A stretch of 64,000 nucleotides of DNA from UBA5794 sp963714375 (lineage in GTDB: Bacteria > Actinomycetota > Acidimicrobiia > Spongiisociales > UBA5794), in assembly GCA_963714375.1 (NCBI GenBank), contig CAVQOG010000002.1, forward strand, positions 124,001 to 188,000. The letters run 5' to 3'. Positions within the stretch are counted from its first letter, which is position 1; the number at the start of each line of letters is the position of its first letter. The position numbers and the translations under genes were made by a program. This document shows positions 43,698-52,275 of this stretch, in pieces. Under the pieces are notes generated by a model, which searched no databases, was not told the DNA's origin, and saw only the letters and a program-made list of their open reading frames with translations.

Positions 43698-44198
43698 ATG
43701 GAAACAGCCAAACGGATGATCCGGCTGCGGGTCGCATTGGTCGCGGTCATCGCGATGTTTGCGGTCGTGCTGGTTGCGAACCAGGCAGATGCGAAAGGTG
43801 TCGACGTCACAACCGGACGCTTTGTGACGACGGCCGCCGGTACGGAAAAGGGATACGACATCCAGGGTTTCGCCATCATGCTCCGAGTTCCGAAGGGCGA
43901 CGACGGACGCACCTACGTCAGCGTCTTCGTACGAGGTCTCGATGCGAACACGACATACAAAGCGCATGTCCACAACGCTCCCTGTTCTACGGGCGGCGGC
44001 GGCGGGCACTACCAGCACGCGGTTGGCGGGGTGGTTGACGCAGTCAACGAAATATGGCCGACAATCACGACCCAACGGCGTGGTTTGGGCTGGGGCTCGG
44101 CGTCACACGGTCACTTGGCACGACCCGATGCACAGTCGATCGTCATCCATTGGCCTGCTGATTCCTCCGTCAGGCTCGCTTGCGCAGATCTGGGCTGA
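43698..44198 (+). CDS. Secreted SodC-like (Cu-type superoxide dismutase fold) protein
   Basis: A 166-residue exported protein with a signal peptide (to about residue 33, ADAKG). The fold motifs are RGLDANTTYKAHVHNAPC with the Cu-ligand pattern HVH, a Cys for the disulfide, GGGGGHYQH, GSASHGHLARPDAQSIVIHW and a final Cys (LACADLG). This matches Cu/Zn SOD strands, but the loop that would bind zinc is short, so it may be a copper-only type or a non-catalytic relative. It lies 95 bases after the small membrane protein. Confidence 0.7.
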   Translation: METAKRMIRLRVALVAVIAMFAVVLVANQADAKGVDVTTGRFVTTAAGTEKGYDIQGFAIMLRVPKGDDGRTYVSVFVRGLDANTTYKAHVHNAPCSTGGGGGHYQHAVGGVVDAVNEIWPTITTQRRGLGWGSASHGHLARPDAQSIVIHWPADSSVRLACADLG

Positions 44199-44209
44199 GG
44201 TTGCACGAA

Positions 44210-44242
44210 GGAGAGAGGGAGGCATTGCGCCTTCCTCTCTCC
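44210..44242 (+). terminator. Long hairpin after the SodC-like gene, terminator-like
   Basis: A 14-bp stem GGAGAGAGGGAGGC / GCCTTCCTCTCTCC with one G-T pair and a five-base loop. No T-run follows on the + strand, so it may terminate by another mechanism or protect the message end. Confidence 0.6.
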
Positions 44243-44288
44243 GGGGTTCCGGTCACCCAAACGCCAGGTTCACTCGTCTGTAGCATCG

Positions 44289-44822
44289 ATGGAACGTGAA
44301 GTCGCTGTACCAATGACGGTCGAGATCGATCGGGATGCGCTCGTCGCATCCCTTTATGACCGCGAGGGGGTGGCACTGGTCCGACTCGCCCGATTGTTCA
44401 CAGACGATCGTGCGGCCGCCGAGGACGTCGTTCAAGAAGCGTTCATCCGACTGCATCGGAACGCCCATCGGATCGAGGATCAGGGGAAGGCGGCGGCGTA
44501 TATGCGATCAATCGTTCTCAACCTTGCCCGCGACCACAACCGCAGAGGTCTCATGTCGCTCCGACATCAGGAATCGCTCGTACCCGGAGGCGAACTCCCA
44601 TCACCCGAGGACCGCATCGTGAGAACAGAGGACCAGGTCGAAGTCGTCGAGGCGTTACGTGACCTGCCCGGTCGGCAGCGCGACTGTCTCGTCCTGCGGT
44701 TCTATCTCGATTTGACCGAGACCGAGATTGCCGACACGATCGGGATCTCCAAGAACTCAGTGAAGACACACTGCAAGCGAGGCATGGCTGCCCTGAAACG
44801 TCGTCTGGGGGAAATGCAATGA
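44289..44822 (+). CDS. ECF-family RNA polymerase sigma factor
   Basis: A 177-residue sigma factor with region 2 (YDREGVALVRLARLFTDDRAAAEDVVQEAFIRLHR) and region 4 (ALRDLPGRQRDCLVLRFYLDLTETEIADTIGISKNSVKTHCKRGMAALKR). The start may be the ATG at 44289 or at 44313. It overlaps the next gene by four bases; that gene encodes a membrane protein with a short cytosolic N-terminus, the arrangement of a sigma/anti-sigma pair. Confidence 0.9.
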   Translation: MEREVAVPMTVEIDRDALVASLYDREGVALVRLARLFTDDRAAAEDVVQEAFIRLHRNAHRIEDQGKAAAYMRSIVLNLARDHNRRGLMSLRHQESLVPGGELPSPEDRIVRTEDQVEVVEALRDLPGRQRDCLVLRFYLDLTETEIADTIGISKNSVKTHCKRGMAALKRRLGEMQ

Positions 44823-45556
44823 CCATCGAACAGCGATTGCGCGACGCCATGCAGGGAACCGACGGCTACGAACCCGCACCGGACCTGTTTGCCAAGGTAC
44901 AACGCTCGATTCACGAGGACCGACTGCACCGTCGCCGAGTGCGTCGAATCGTCCTCGGATGCGTCGCGTTCCTGGTACTCATCGCTGGTTGGCTGGCCAT
45001 ATGGTGGGACCCGCAACCGGATGCGTCTCCGCTGCCATGGTGGTCGGTCGTGGCGGTCATCGTGGTTCTACAGATGGCATTGGTGCTGATCCTCGGACCT
45101 TCGATCAGACGGTTCGGCAAGGCATATGCCGCCGACATCTTCCGAACGTCCCCTGGTACAGGGAACCGATTCCTGTCGCTGCTCGATGCTGCGTACTACC
45201 TCGTGTTCACGGGAATGGTGCTTCTGGCGGTTCCGTTCGCTGAGCATTCTGCCTGGACGGGTTCGAGAGGGCTGTCTGTGCTCATCGAAGAAGGTGCTCT
45301 TCGAATCGGAGTGCTGCTGCTCGCGATGGGCATGCTGCATGCACTCACGATCTTCGCACTCCCGATGGTCGGACTCATATTTGCTGCGAATCGACATCGA
45401 ACCGTTGTGCGCCAAACCAAGAACGAGTGGGCTCCCGAGGTACGACGTGCACACCGCACGGTGAACGTCGTACTCATCCTTGTCGCCGCGTTCGTCGCGA
45501 TCAACGTCATCGCACCGCTGCTCCTGTCCCTCCTCGGATTCTTCTTCAACGCGTGA
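44819..45556 (+). CDS. Membrane protein, probable anti-sigma partner
   Basis: A 245-residue protein: a cytosolic N-terminal part of about 40 residues (MTIEQRLRDAMQGTDGYEPA, charged helix FAKVQRSIHEDRLHRRR) followed by about five membrane helices. The helices after residue 80 are shared with the small protein at 43207-43602. Coupled translation with the ECF sigma gene suggests it holds the sigma factor at the membrane, but no zinc-type HxxxCxxC anti-sigma motif is present. The 243 bases before the next gene hold no feature. Confidence 0.7.
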   Translation: MTIEQRLRDAMQGTDGYEPAPDLFAKVQRSIHEDRLHRRRVRRIVLGCVAFLVLIAGWLAIWWDPQPDASPLPWWSVVAVIVVLQMALVLILGPSIRRFGKAYAADIFRTSPGTGNRFLSLLDAAYYLVFTGMVLLAVPFAEHSAWTGSRGLSVLIEEGALRIGVLLLAMGMLHALTIFALPMVGLIFAANRHRTVVRQTKNEWAPEVRRAHRTVNVVLILVAAFVAINVIAPLLLSLLGFFFNA

Positions 45557-45799
45557 CGCGTGTCACCCGGAACGTCGATATGAATCGGAAACGTGTGACC
45601 GTACGACTCCCCGAGATGTCATCTCAGGGGCGAGAGGCGCAGCAGCGTCCCCGAAGAAAACGGGCCGCGTCGTGCTCTCCGTCACGCGTCCTGGCTCGAC
45701 AGATATTGGAAGGATGCTTACCATCAAACCGTTATGGATGGTTCCAGGTGCGTGGGACTCGTGTCCACGCTGCGACGGATTTCCCGGAGGAGCAATCAG

Positions 45800-46390
45800 A
45801 TGGGCAGCAACGGATCTCGGATCAAATATGTGGCAACATTCCTCGGCCTGACGTTGCTTCTGGTGGCGTGCAGCGGTTCCGATGGTGATGGTACGACGGC
45901 AACAACGGCTGCCGCGAGCGTCGACACGACGGTCGGTGGTGCACCGACGACCGGTAGCGATGACACGCTTCCCCCCGATTTCGGATCGTCCGATGACCCA
46001 CTGGCTGCCGTACCGGGTTGCGATCTGCTGACCGACGATGAAATTGCCACCGTTACGGGTGCGCCAGTCACGAGCAGCGAGGAGATCGGAGTTCAAGGCT
46101 GTCATTGGTTCACCGAAAACCAGGGTGAGGTGCGACTGAATCGATACGCGGGCGGCAACCTGGCGTCCGGCACATGCGATGGACAGATGTTCTTCATGGA
46201 CGGTGACGAGGAGGAGATCCAAGGGCTTGGCGACCAGGCCACTTGGGGATCCACCGGCATCCTCGTGGTATGCAGGTCCGACGTGGTCATGAAGATCGAT
46301 GTCGATTACAGCCCCAACACCACCATTGAGGAGGACCGCGATTCGGCCATCGCGATGGCTCGGTCCGTCTTCGCCCAGATGGATGGCTGA
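45800..46390 (+). CDS. DUF3558-like lipoprotein
   Basis: A 196-residue lipoprotein from the ATG at 45800; GGAGGAG at 45786-45792 fixes it. Lipobox LLLVAC, Thr-rich linker, then AVPGCDLLTDDEIATVTGAPV, the DUF3558-like opening, and paired cysteines (GCHWFTENQG, SGTCDGQMFF, VVCRSDVV). Its C-terminal half is duplicated in the truncated copy at 40545-40861. Function unknown. Confidence 0.78.
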   Translation: MGSNGSRIKYVATFLGLTLLLVACSGSDGDGTTATTAAASVDTTVGGAPTTGSDDTLPPDFGSSDDPLAAVPGCDLLTDDEIATVTGAPVTSSEEIGVQGCHWFTENQGEVRLNRYAGGNLASGTCDGQMFFMDGDEEEIQGLGDQATWGSTGILVVCRSDVVMKIDVDYSPNTTIEEDRDSAIAMARSVFAQMDG

Positions 46391-46417
46391 TCGACGGCTC
46401 TGACGGTACGACGGACT

Positions 46418-46449
46418 CGGGACAAGGCGTTTACGCCCTGTCCCGAGCA
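46418..46449. terminator. Bidirectional hairpin between convergent genes
   Basis: Arms CTCGGGACA and TGTCCCGAG extend, after one A-C mismatch, into GGCG/CGCC around the loop TTTA. It stands between the lipoprotein stop and the convergent membrane-protein stop, and probably ends both messages. Confidence 0.65.
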
Positions 46450-46456
46450 GCCGGAT

Positions 46457-47137
46457 TCAACCACGTCGAACAGCAACGACGCCGGTCGCGATCATCCAAC
46501 CGATTCCGATCGGAACGATCGCAAATCCCAGCGACGCCGATTGTCCGAGGAAGATCGCCACAGCGGATAGGAGACCGGACAGACCAGCCAACGCCGCCCA
46601 GCCAACCAGCCATCGGGGCATCCACGCCCGACGCCCGGAGAGTGCCAACAGGACCGGGCTGAGTCCAATGATGATGATCGTTGCGATGTCATCGAGTGTC
46701 GTACCCAGGAAGGCAAGCGTGTCTGCGAGCTCGTACGAAGTCGAGCCCGCCCCTGCCAGGCGAGTCAGCGCGCCAAGCAGAAGAAACGCCGGAATCGCTA
46801 CAGCAGCCCCGACCGCGAAGGACGTCCTCGCCGCCCAACCAGCGGATCCGCCGCTGGCCCCTGCCACCATGCCTCCACCGATCGCCATGGTGAGCGCGCC
46901 GATGGACCATGCAGCCAAACCGGCGTACAGCACCGATGTACTCGATGCGGCATCGACAAGGAACGCCGTCGTATCGCCCGATGAAACCGCTTTCCATGCA
47001 TCGGCACCTGACGAGAAATACAGTGCAGCGCCGACGAGCATGGTCACCGCACCAAGCACCATCACCCATCCGCTACTCCGCAGTCCCTGCGTGTTGTGAG
47101 CCGCTACTTCTTGGTCTTGATCAAGAACCGTGGTCAT
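46457..47137 (-). CDS. Multi-pass membrane protein (DUF4386-like)
   Basis: A 226-residue protein; AGGAGG at 47144-47149 gives the ATG at 47137 (MTTVLDQDQEVAAHNTQG). About six hydrophobic helices follow, with the segment YELADTLAFLGTTLDDIATIIIIGLSPVLLALSG, typical of a DUF4386-like family. It is divergent from a TetR gene with two operators in the shared 107-base space, so it is probably the target of that regulator. Function unknown. Confidence 0.65.
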   Translation of the reverse strand: MTTVLDQDQEVAAHNTQGLRSSGWVMVLGAVTMLVGAALYFSSGADAWKAVSSGDTTAFLVDAASSTSVLYAGLAAWSIGALTMAIGGGMVAGASGGSAGWAARTSFAVGAAVAIPAFLLLGALTRLAGAGSTSYELADTLAFLGTTLDDIATIIIIGLSPVLLALSGRRAWMPRWLVGWAALAGLSGLLSAVAIFLGQSASLGFAIVPIGIGWMIATGVVAVRRG

Positions 47138-47167
47138 CCGAAACCTCCTATTCACAGTGCGCACCAT

Positions 47168-47218
47168 CGTGCACGTATGTTGCACGCATTGTATAGAACT
47201 TGCACACTCTCTGCAAGT
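47168..47218. promoter_or_regulatory. Two TetR-type operators between the divergent membrane-protein and TetR genes
   Basis: Site 1 (47168-47186) is CGTGCA-N7-TGCACG; site 2 (47198-47218) is ACTTGCA-N7-TGCAAGT. Both have a 7-base spacer and a TGCA core, and their centres are 31 bases apart, three helical turns. Confidence 0.78.
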
Positions 47219-47244
47219 AGTGCATTTCGTGGTAGGATGAGTGC

Positions 47245-47904
47245 ATGGCCGAGTCAATCCGCGACCGACAGAATCAGCTCACGCAGGACGCCGTGGTCCT
47301 CGCACTTGCCGAACACGTCGCTCAGACCCAATCCTTCGACTTCACGATCGCCGAGATCGCAGCCAGAGCTGGAGTGTCACCGCGTACGGTCTACAACCAT
47401 TTCGGTGATCGACAGGGACTCATCGAAGCCCTCGCCGAGCACGCCGGAAAGGAAATGGATCGACACGGAGGGACAGACCTTCCGTCGACACTCCACGCGC
47501 TCCCCGGACTCGTAGATGTCAACTTCCGCGCCATGGAGGCCGTCCCGGAACTCGCCGAAGCGTTCTCGCGGCTCGATGCCGCCAGCCATCCGTCACGTGG
47601 CAGAACCAGACGCACGGAGCTCATCCTCGACCTGATACAGGACGCCTGTCCCGACCTGGAGCAACGACACTCCGCCACGATCGCGGTGATGGTTCACCAG
47701 ATGGCAAGCTCGAGCATGTGGTATCTCCTGACGCGTGAACGCGGTCTCACGACCGAGGATGCTGCGACCGTGTGCGCATGGACGATGCGCCTCCAGGTCG
47801 AGGCACTTGACAGCGGTGATCTCCCCCGATTCTTACCACCCGAGTCGGACGACAGCCGCGACCGTTTCTCTCCCTCCGCCGACCGCGCCCGGATGGACGC
47901 GTGA
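47245..47904 (+). CDS. TetR/AcrR family transcriptional regulator
   Basis: A 219-residue regulator. Its HTH is evident: DFTIAEIAARAGVSPRTVYNHFGDRQGLIEAL. The C-terminal ligand domain is helical with a hydrophobic core (IAVMVHQMASSSMWYLLTRERG). It has its own operators in the space upstream and probably represses itself and the divergent membrane-protein gene. Confidence 0.9.
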   Translation: MAESIRDRQNQLTQDAVVLALAEHVAQTQSFDFTIAEIAARAGVSPRTVYNHFGDRQGLIEALAEHAGKEMDRHGGTDLPSTLHALPGLVDVNFRAMEAVPELAEAFSRLDAASHPSRGRTRRTELILDLIQDACPDLEQRHSATIAVMVHQMASSSMWYLLTRERGLTTEDAATVCAWTMRLQVEALDSGDLPRFLPPESDDSRDRFSPSADRARMDA

Positions 47905-47970
47905 GGCCGCCCAACAGATGCCCTGCTGCTCCGCTCGCGACACAGCTGGCGCGGTGGCCGATGGGGTCTC

Positions 47971-49191
47971 CTACCGCCGATAGAGGGTTCCGATTCGGCG
48001 CCACATCTCGGTGACGAGTTTCTCGGACGTGCGTGGGTCGTAGCCGATCTCGCTGATCGCGTTGGTCGTGCTTGACATACGCTCGGCGAGATCCCCCAAG
48101 CGACGATACGTGAGAGGCGGTGGGATACCGAATCGCTCTCCGAACACAGCGAAATACTCGGCCCGGAAGTTGGAGTCGCGACCGTCGAGGTCGAGTGCCA
48201 TGCGCTGATCGAGGGGATAGGGCAGCGTCGACATGATGTCGTACACCGGTGTCGGGGTGACGAGGCCGTCGAGGCGCCATTGCAGCGACCAGTTCTTCGC
48301 ATGGAGATCGCCGTTCCCAATCGCCCAGCTGAAAGCTACTTGCAGAATCAAATCGAGCACCACTGACTTGGGCGATGTGGCCAGCTCAACCGCACGAGCC
48401 GCCAAATCATTGATCGTCACTCGATATTTGTCTGCTGGATAGCGGTTCAGGATCTGGCAACCGTCCTCTTGCCCTATCCGCACCACGCCACCTCGGTCGT
48501 TGATGGCACGGTCGAATCGCTCGATGAGGAGACCCGGCTGGCCGTTGGCGTCCTTGATTAGCTCGTGATTCGGCACGAGGAATCCGACGGACTTCGCAAC
48601 GCCAAGGAAGAAATGCTCGTTGGATGTCAAGAGGGGAAATGCAGGGGGGTCAAGCTTCAGGATGGCTGGCCGGGTTCTTCCCTTTATGGGAAACGAGATC
48701 ATCGCATCAGACATCTTCTCCTGAACACCCGGGATCGCTCGGTCGAGCTGTCCGGGGATGGCGCCGACTGCTCTCGCAAGCAAGTCAGCAAAGACGACGT
48801 CGGTCGGGTTCGACGGCAGTTCCACCGACCTCCACTCGTCGGGGTTCTCATCCTCTGGCACGATGGTCACGTCTCCAACGGCATCGCTGCCGACGGCGAG
48901 AAGCAACGACAGCTCATCGTCGGCGGAGGTGCGGACCGCATCGATCACTGCCTGGAGCCGGGCCCCTTCCGGCAGCAGTCCCGCAAAAAATGGCGGCACG
49001 GCACCTCCCTCGCGCCGGTACGGAGCCGCCTGGACCGGGAGTGACGAGGCAACGGCCTCGCCTCCGGAGGCGACATATTCGTCCCCGTAGACAAACCTGG
49101 TTCCCCCATCGCGACGAGTGATCTGCCCGGCGAGGCATCCCCCCTTGTAGACGTCGGCTACCTCGACTCGTGTCGCATCGGACGGATTCAT
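47971..49191 (-). CDS. hipA: HipA-family toxin kinase
   Basis: A 406-residue Ser/Thr kinase-like protein. It has the N-terminal HipA-N domain (FVYGDEYVASGGEAVASSLP, PPFFAGLLPEGARL), the phosphate-binding VQEKMSDAMISFPIKG, and the kinase motif WAIGNGDLHAKNWSL with the following PVYDIMSTLPY (DxD metal ligand). Classical HipA phosphorylates glutamyl-tRNA synthetase and causes persistence. Its start overlaps the hipB stop by four bases, giving a coupled toxin-antitoxin operon. Confidence 0.92.
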   Translation of the reverse strand: MNPSDATRVEVADVYKGGCLAGQITRRDGGTRFVYGDEYVASGGEAVASSLPVQAAPYRREGGAVPPFFAGLLPEGARLQAVIDAVRTSADDELSLLLAVGSDAVGDVTIVPEDENPDEWRSVELPSNPTDVVFADLLARAVGAIPGQLDRAIPGVQEKMSDAMISFPIKGRTRPAILKLDPPAFPLLTSNEHFFLGVAKSVGFLVPNHELIKDANGQPGLLIERFDRAINDRGGVVRIGQEDGCQILNRYPADKYRVTINDLAARAVELATSPKSVVLDLILQVAFSWAIGNGDLHAKNWSLQWRLDGLVTPTPVYDIMSTLPYPLDQRMALDLDGRDSNFRAEYFAVFGERFGIPPPLTYRRLGDLAERMSSTTNAISEIGYDPRTSEKLVTEMWRRIGTLYRR

Positions 49192-49400
49192 CGCAGCACG
49201 TCACCGAGCACCGCGAAGCCAAGCGTGTGGGCCACCGCAATGGCTGTTCCGAACGAGACCGTCGGGTCACCGCTCTCGAGACGACCGACGGTCTGCCGGG
49301 TCACTCCGACCAGGTCGGCAACATCACGCTGGGTGAGGCGAAGCGACTTCCGCCTCGCCCTGATCGCTGAACCAAAAGCTACAAGTGGAAAGTTCGCCAT
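49188..49400 (-). CDS. hipB: HipB-like XRE antitoxin/repressor
   Basis: A 70-residue protein starting at the ATG at 49400 (MANFPLVAFGSAIRARRKSL) or, less likely, 27 bases upstream. The XRE helix-turn-helix is TQRDVADLVGVTRQTVGRLESGDPTVSFGTA. It neutralises HipA and represses the operon. Upstream, 45 bases away, is a LexA-type palindrome at 49445-49456. Confidence 0.9.
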   Translation of the reverse strand: MANFPLVAFGSAIRARRKSLRLTQRDVADLVGVTRQTVGRLESGDPTVSFGTAIAVAHTLGFAVLGDVLR

Positions 49401-49444
49401 ATCTAACATTCTTCCATTTTCAGCCACCAGAACGCTAATGTCAA

Positions 49445-49456
49445 GAACATATGTTC
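49445..49456. promoter_or_regulatory. LexA-type (SOS box) palindrome GAACATATGTTC
   Basis: A perfect 12-bp palindrome GAAC-ATAT-GTTC followed by G. It matches the GAAC-N4-GTTC core of the Gram-positive/actinobacterial SOS box. It lies 45 bases upstream of hipB and before the stop codon of the LAL gene. The preceding base is A where the full consensus has C. Confidence 0.55.
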
Positions 49457-49497
49457 GGTATAGCGTCCATCGTCGAAGTTGGTCGTGGACACCCCGA

Positions 49498-52074
49498 TCA
49501 GGCGGGTTGGATCGAACTGAACAGTTCAGCGAGCTCCGACCGACCGTTGAGCTCGAGTTGCCGGTACACCGAATGCAGATGGTTGTCCACCGTTCTGACG
49601 GAGATGAATAGCTTCTTCGCTATCTGGGGACTCGTGAGCCCCGCCTCCGCGTCGACAGCGATCTGGGCTTCCCTATCGGATACCAGAGTGGGCCGCATGG
49701 CAAGAGCGGGTGTCCGTGGCTCTTCGCATCTGAGTTCACATGCCTTCGACAACAACACCAGGCGGGCTGACTCCACGGGATCGGCCTCCAGTGTCAATGA
49801 TGCTGCTTGAGCGAATGCCTCAGCTGCAAGAAGTGAGGCTCCCATGGACGCCAGGTTTGCGGCAGCCGATACAACGCCCTCGATCGGACCGGTAGTCAGG
49901 GAATCTACCTGGTGCCTCAGCGCATCGACCAGCCTTGCACCAGGCATCTCGGGGAGTGATCGCAGACGATCGACCACCCGGTCTGGGTGCCCCAAGCGCG
50001 CGGCATCGTGGAAACAGAGCGCCGCCCACGCGAAGTGTTCACGGTCGGCGGCGTTTTCGCCGGCCGCAACGAGAATCTCAACGGCCCGGTCGAGATCACC
50101 CTCGACAACGGCAGACCATGCGCGCCCACGGTTGACCCAGACCGAAAGTCTTGGAGCCGGAACCTCAAGCGCAACACCTTCGAGAGCGAGCCCAGCAGAC
50201 GGGTCACCCAACTGACCCAGACCCAATGAGATGACCCCTCGAGCCTGGAGCTCCAATCCGAACGGGTCGGCTTCAGTAAACAGATCGACAGCTCGCCGGG
50301 CGCATGCAACCGTCGTCTTGTGCCGACCCGTCGGATCCAGCGCAGTGGACAAAGCGCTCAGCCATGTCGCTGCAAAGGCACCGCCACCAGCCGCATCCGG
50401 CCCTCGAGCTTCGCCGAGGGAGACGGCCTCGGCGAGCCTTCCCGCGCTGATCATGGTGCTCTCGTGCATGACCAGGATCTGATCTTCCGCAAAGGGAAGG
50501 ACGGAATGGACGGCAGCTGCGGTTGCTACCGCGTCGTCGATCATGCTCTCGAGGGCGTCGCAATCGCCGGTCATTGCTTGGGCAACCGTGAGCGTCACAT
50601 AGGCAGCGGCGCGGGCGACATCATCCGCTGCTGGGTCGGCCAGAACACGCTCTGTTGTGGACCGCGCATCGACGAAGTCGCCCGAGATGGCAGCGACCAT
50701 GGCGCGTTCGTTCAGGAGACGAGCCTTGAGCATCGGGCTCCCGGCCCGGTCCACGCCTTCGTTGATCACCGTCCTTGCCTCGTCGATCCTGACCAAACCG
50801 AACGCCAAGTTCTGTCCCCGAACCGATGCAAGCTCGCCAAGCAGATCGGGATCGCCAACGAAACTGCCGCTCAGTACCTCCTCCGCTTCCTCGAACCGTT
50901 GCTGATAGCTCAGCGATCGGCCAAGAATCACCGCAACCCTGGCGTCGTCCGTGTTCATGGTCCCGATCAAGCGCTCGGCGAGCCCCGGGTCGTGACGGAT
51001 GAGCGCCTCGGTTGCCCCGGCAAGTGCGAGCTCCTGATCAATGATCTCACCGCAGTGGTGCTGCCACATCGCCACTTGTAGTGCGTCGCCGAGACGGCCT
51101 GCGTCGATGGCTGCCTTGACGAGCACACGGTTTGCACGTCGGAATCGATCGGCTCCGACGTTGGCAGTGAGGATCTCGCCGTACATCGGATGCGCAGGCA
51201 GCACCTTCGTGCCACCGGAAATCCCCGGCATCGTTCTGACCAGACCTCGGTTGTCGAGCTCTGCGAGTTCATCGGCGGCTGCCATCGACAGCGTTTCCAA
51301 CGAAACCGGGGCACCGATGGCCACCAGTTCCATCGCCCAGCGCGTCGACTCCGGCAGGGTGGCGAGGCGAGAGTTGAGAAGATCGGCAAGTCGTGGTGAG
51401 GTGGCAACCGTCCCGGCCTGAACCCAGGTGCCGTCGGCGTTCCTCTCGATGGTCTTGCCGATCGCACCTTCGATCAGCTCGTGAACAAGCAGAGGGTTTC
51501 CCTGCGAGAGCCGCCACACCTCGTCGCCAAGTTCATCGTCGACAGGGCCGAGCCGCGCATGGAGCATTGCTCGGGTTGCCTCACGGTCGAGTGGATCAAG
51601 ATCGATCCTCTGCAGGACACCGTTCGTCCACATGTCGACCAAATCTGATGGCATTGTTTCGCCACTTCGGGCCGTGAGAACAACCGACGTCAAGCCATTG
51701 TTGACAGCGTTGATCAGAAGGGCCAGCGATCCTTCGTCGAGATTGTGGGCCTCATCGACAGCCAACACGAGACCCGTTGGTGCGGAACGGGCCTGGAGTG
51801 TCTCAAGAGCCCTCCCCACCATGACGAGCCTGTCCTGAGTGGGAACGCCGGGCAGCAACTCGACGAATGGAGCGAACGGTATCGAGCGGGTTGATTCGGC
51901 AGCAACAACCCGAATAACTGGCATGCCGGTGCTCTCTGCCTTGTCGCCCAACTCGTGAAGTAAGCGACTCTTGCCCACTCCGGCTGGACCGAGCAAAGCA
52001 ACACCGGTACCTGATTGGATCAGGTCCATGCACCGGCCCAGGTCAGACTCGCGTCCAGTCAATGGCCATTTCAC
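49498..52074 (-). CDS. LAL-type LuxR regulator with AAA+ ATPase domain
   Basis: An 858-residue regulator taken from GTG 52074 (MKWPLTGRESDLGR), where the ATPase domain begins; the frame is open further upstream without an obvious start. Walker A is GPAGVGKSRLL (about residues 29-39), Walker B LVLAVDEAHNLDE, then a long helical TPR-like region, and a C-terminal LuxR HTH (LTSPQIAKKLFISVRTVDNHLHSVYRQL). This MalT-like type activates transcription after binding an inducer and ATP. It is divergent from the secreted repeat protein, a possible target. Confidence 0.9.
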   Translation of the reverse strand: MKWPLTGRESDLGRCMDLIQSGTGVALLGPAGVGKSRLLHELGDKAESTGMPVIRVVAAESTRSIPFAPFVELLPGVPTQDRLVMVGRALETLQARSAPTGLVLAVDEAHNLDEGSLALLINAVNNGLTSVVLTARSGETMPSDLVDMWTNGVLQRIDLDPLDREATRAMLHARLGPVDDELGDEVWRLSQGNPLLVHELIEGAIGKTIERNADGTWVQAGTVATSPRLADLLNSRLATLPESTRWAMELVAIGAPVSLETLSMAAADELAELDNRGLVRTMPGISGGTKVLPAHPMYGEILTANVGADRFRRANRVLVKAAIDAGRLGDALQVAMWQHHCGEIIDQELALAGATEALIRHDPGLAERLIGTMNTDDARVAVILGRSLSYQQRFEEAEEVLSGSFVGDPDLLGELASVRGQNLAFGLVRIDEARTVINEGVDRAGSPMLKARLLNERAMVAAISGDFVDARSTTERVLADPAADDVARAAAYVTLTVAQAMTGDCDALESMIDDAVATAAAVHSVLPFAEDQILVMHESTMISAGRLAEAVSLGEARGPDAAGGGAFAATWLSALSTALDPTGRHKTTVACARRAVDLFTEADPFGLELQARGVISLGLGQLGDPSAGLALEGVALEVPAPRLSVWVNRGRAWSAVVEGDLDRAVEILVAAGENAADREHFAWAALCFHDAARLGHPDRVVDRLRSLPEMPGARLVDALRHQVDSLTTGPIEGVVSAAANLASMGASLLAAEAFAQAASLTLEADPVESARLVLLSKACELRCEEPRTPALAMRPTLVSDREAQIAVDAEAGLTSPQIAKKLFISVRTVDNHLHSVYRQLELNGRSELAELFSSIQPA

Positions 52075-52275
52075 AGGTATGAAGCTACACAACCAAGAAG
52101 GAGCGCGCCGCTGCAGGCGAGTCTGACTGTAGATGTCTTCGAACATGGATATGAGTAGGCAGGCCGGCACGAATGAGTAACGCCACGCGCGGTGCAAATG
52201 AATAGCGTGGGCAAAAAGGAACGAAACCCGCCCGAGATATGGGTTGCAACGGCGGTCAGCCCAGAGGAGAAAAGC

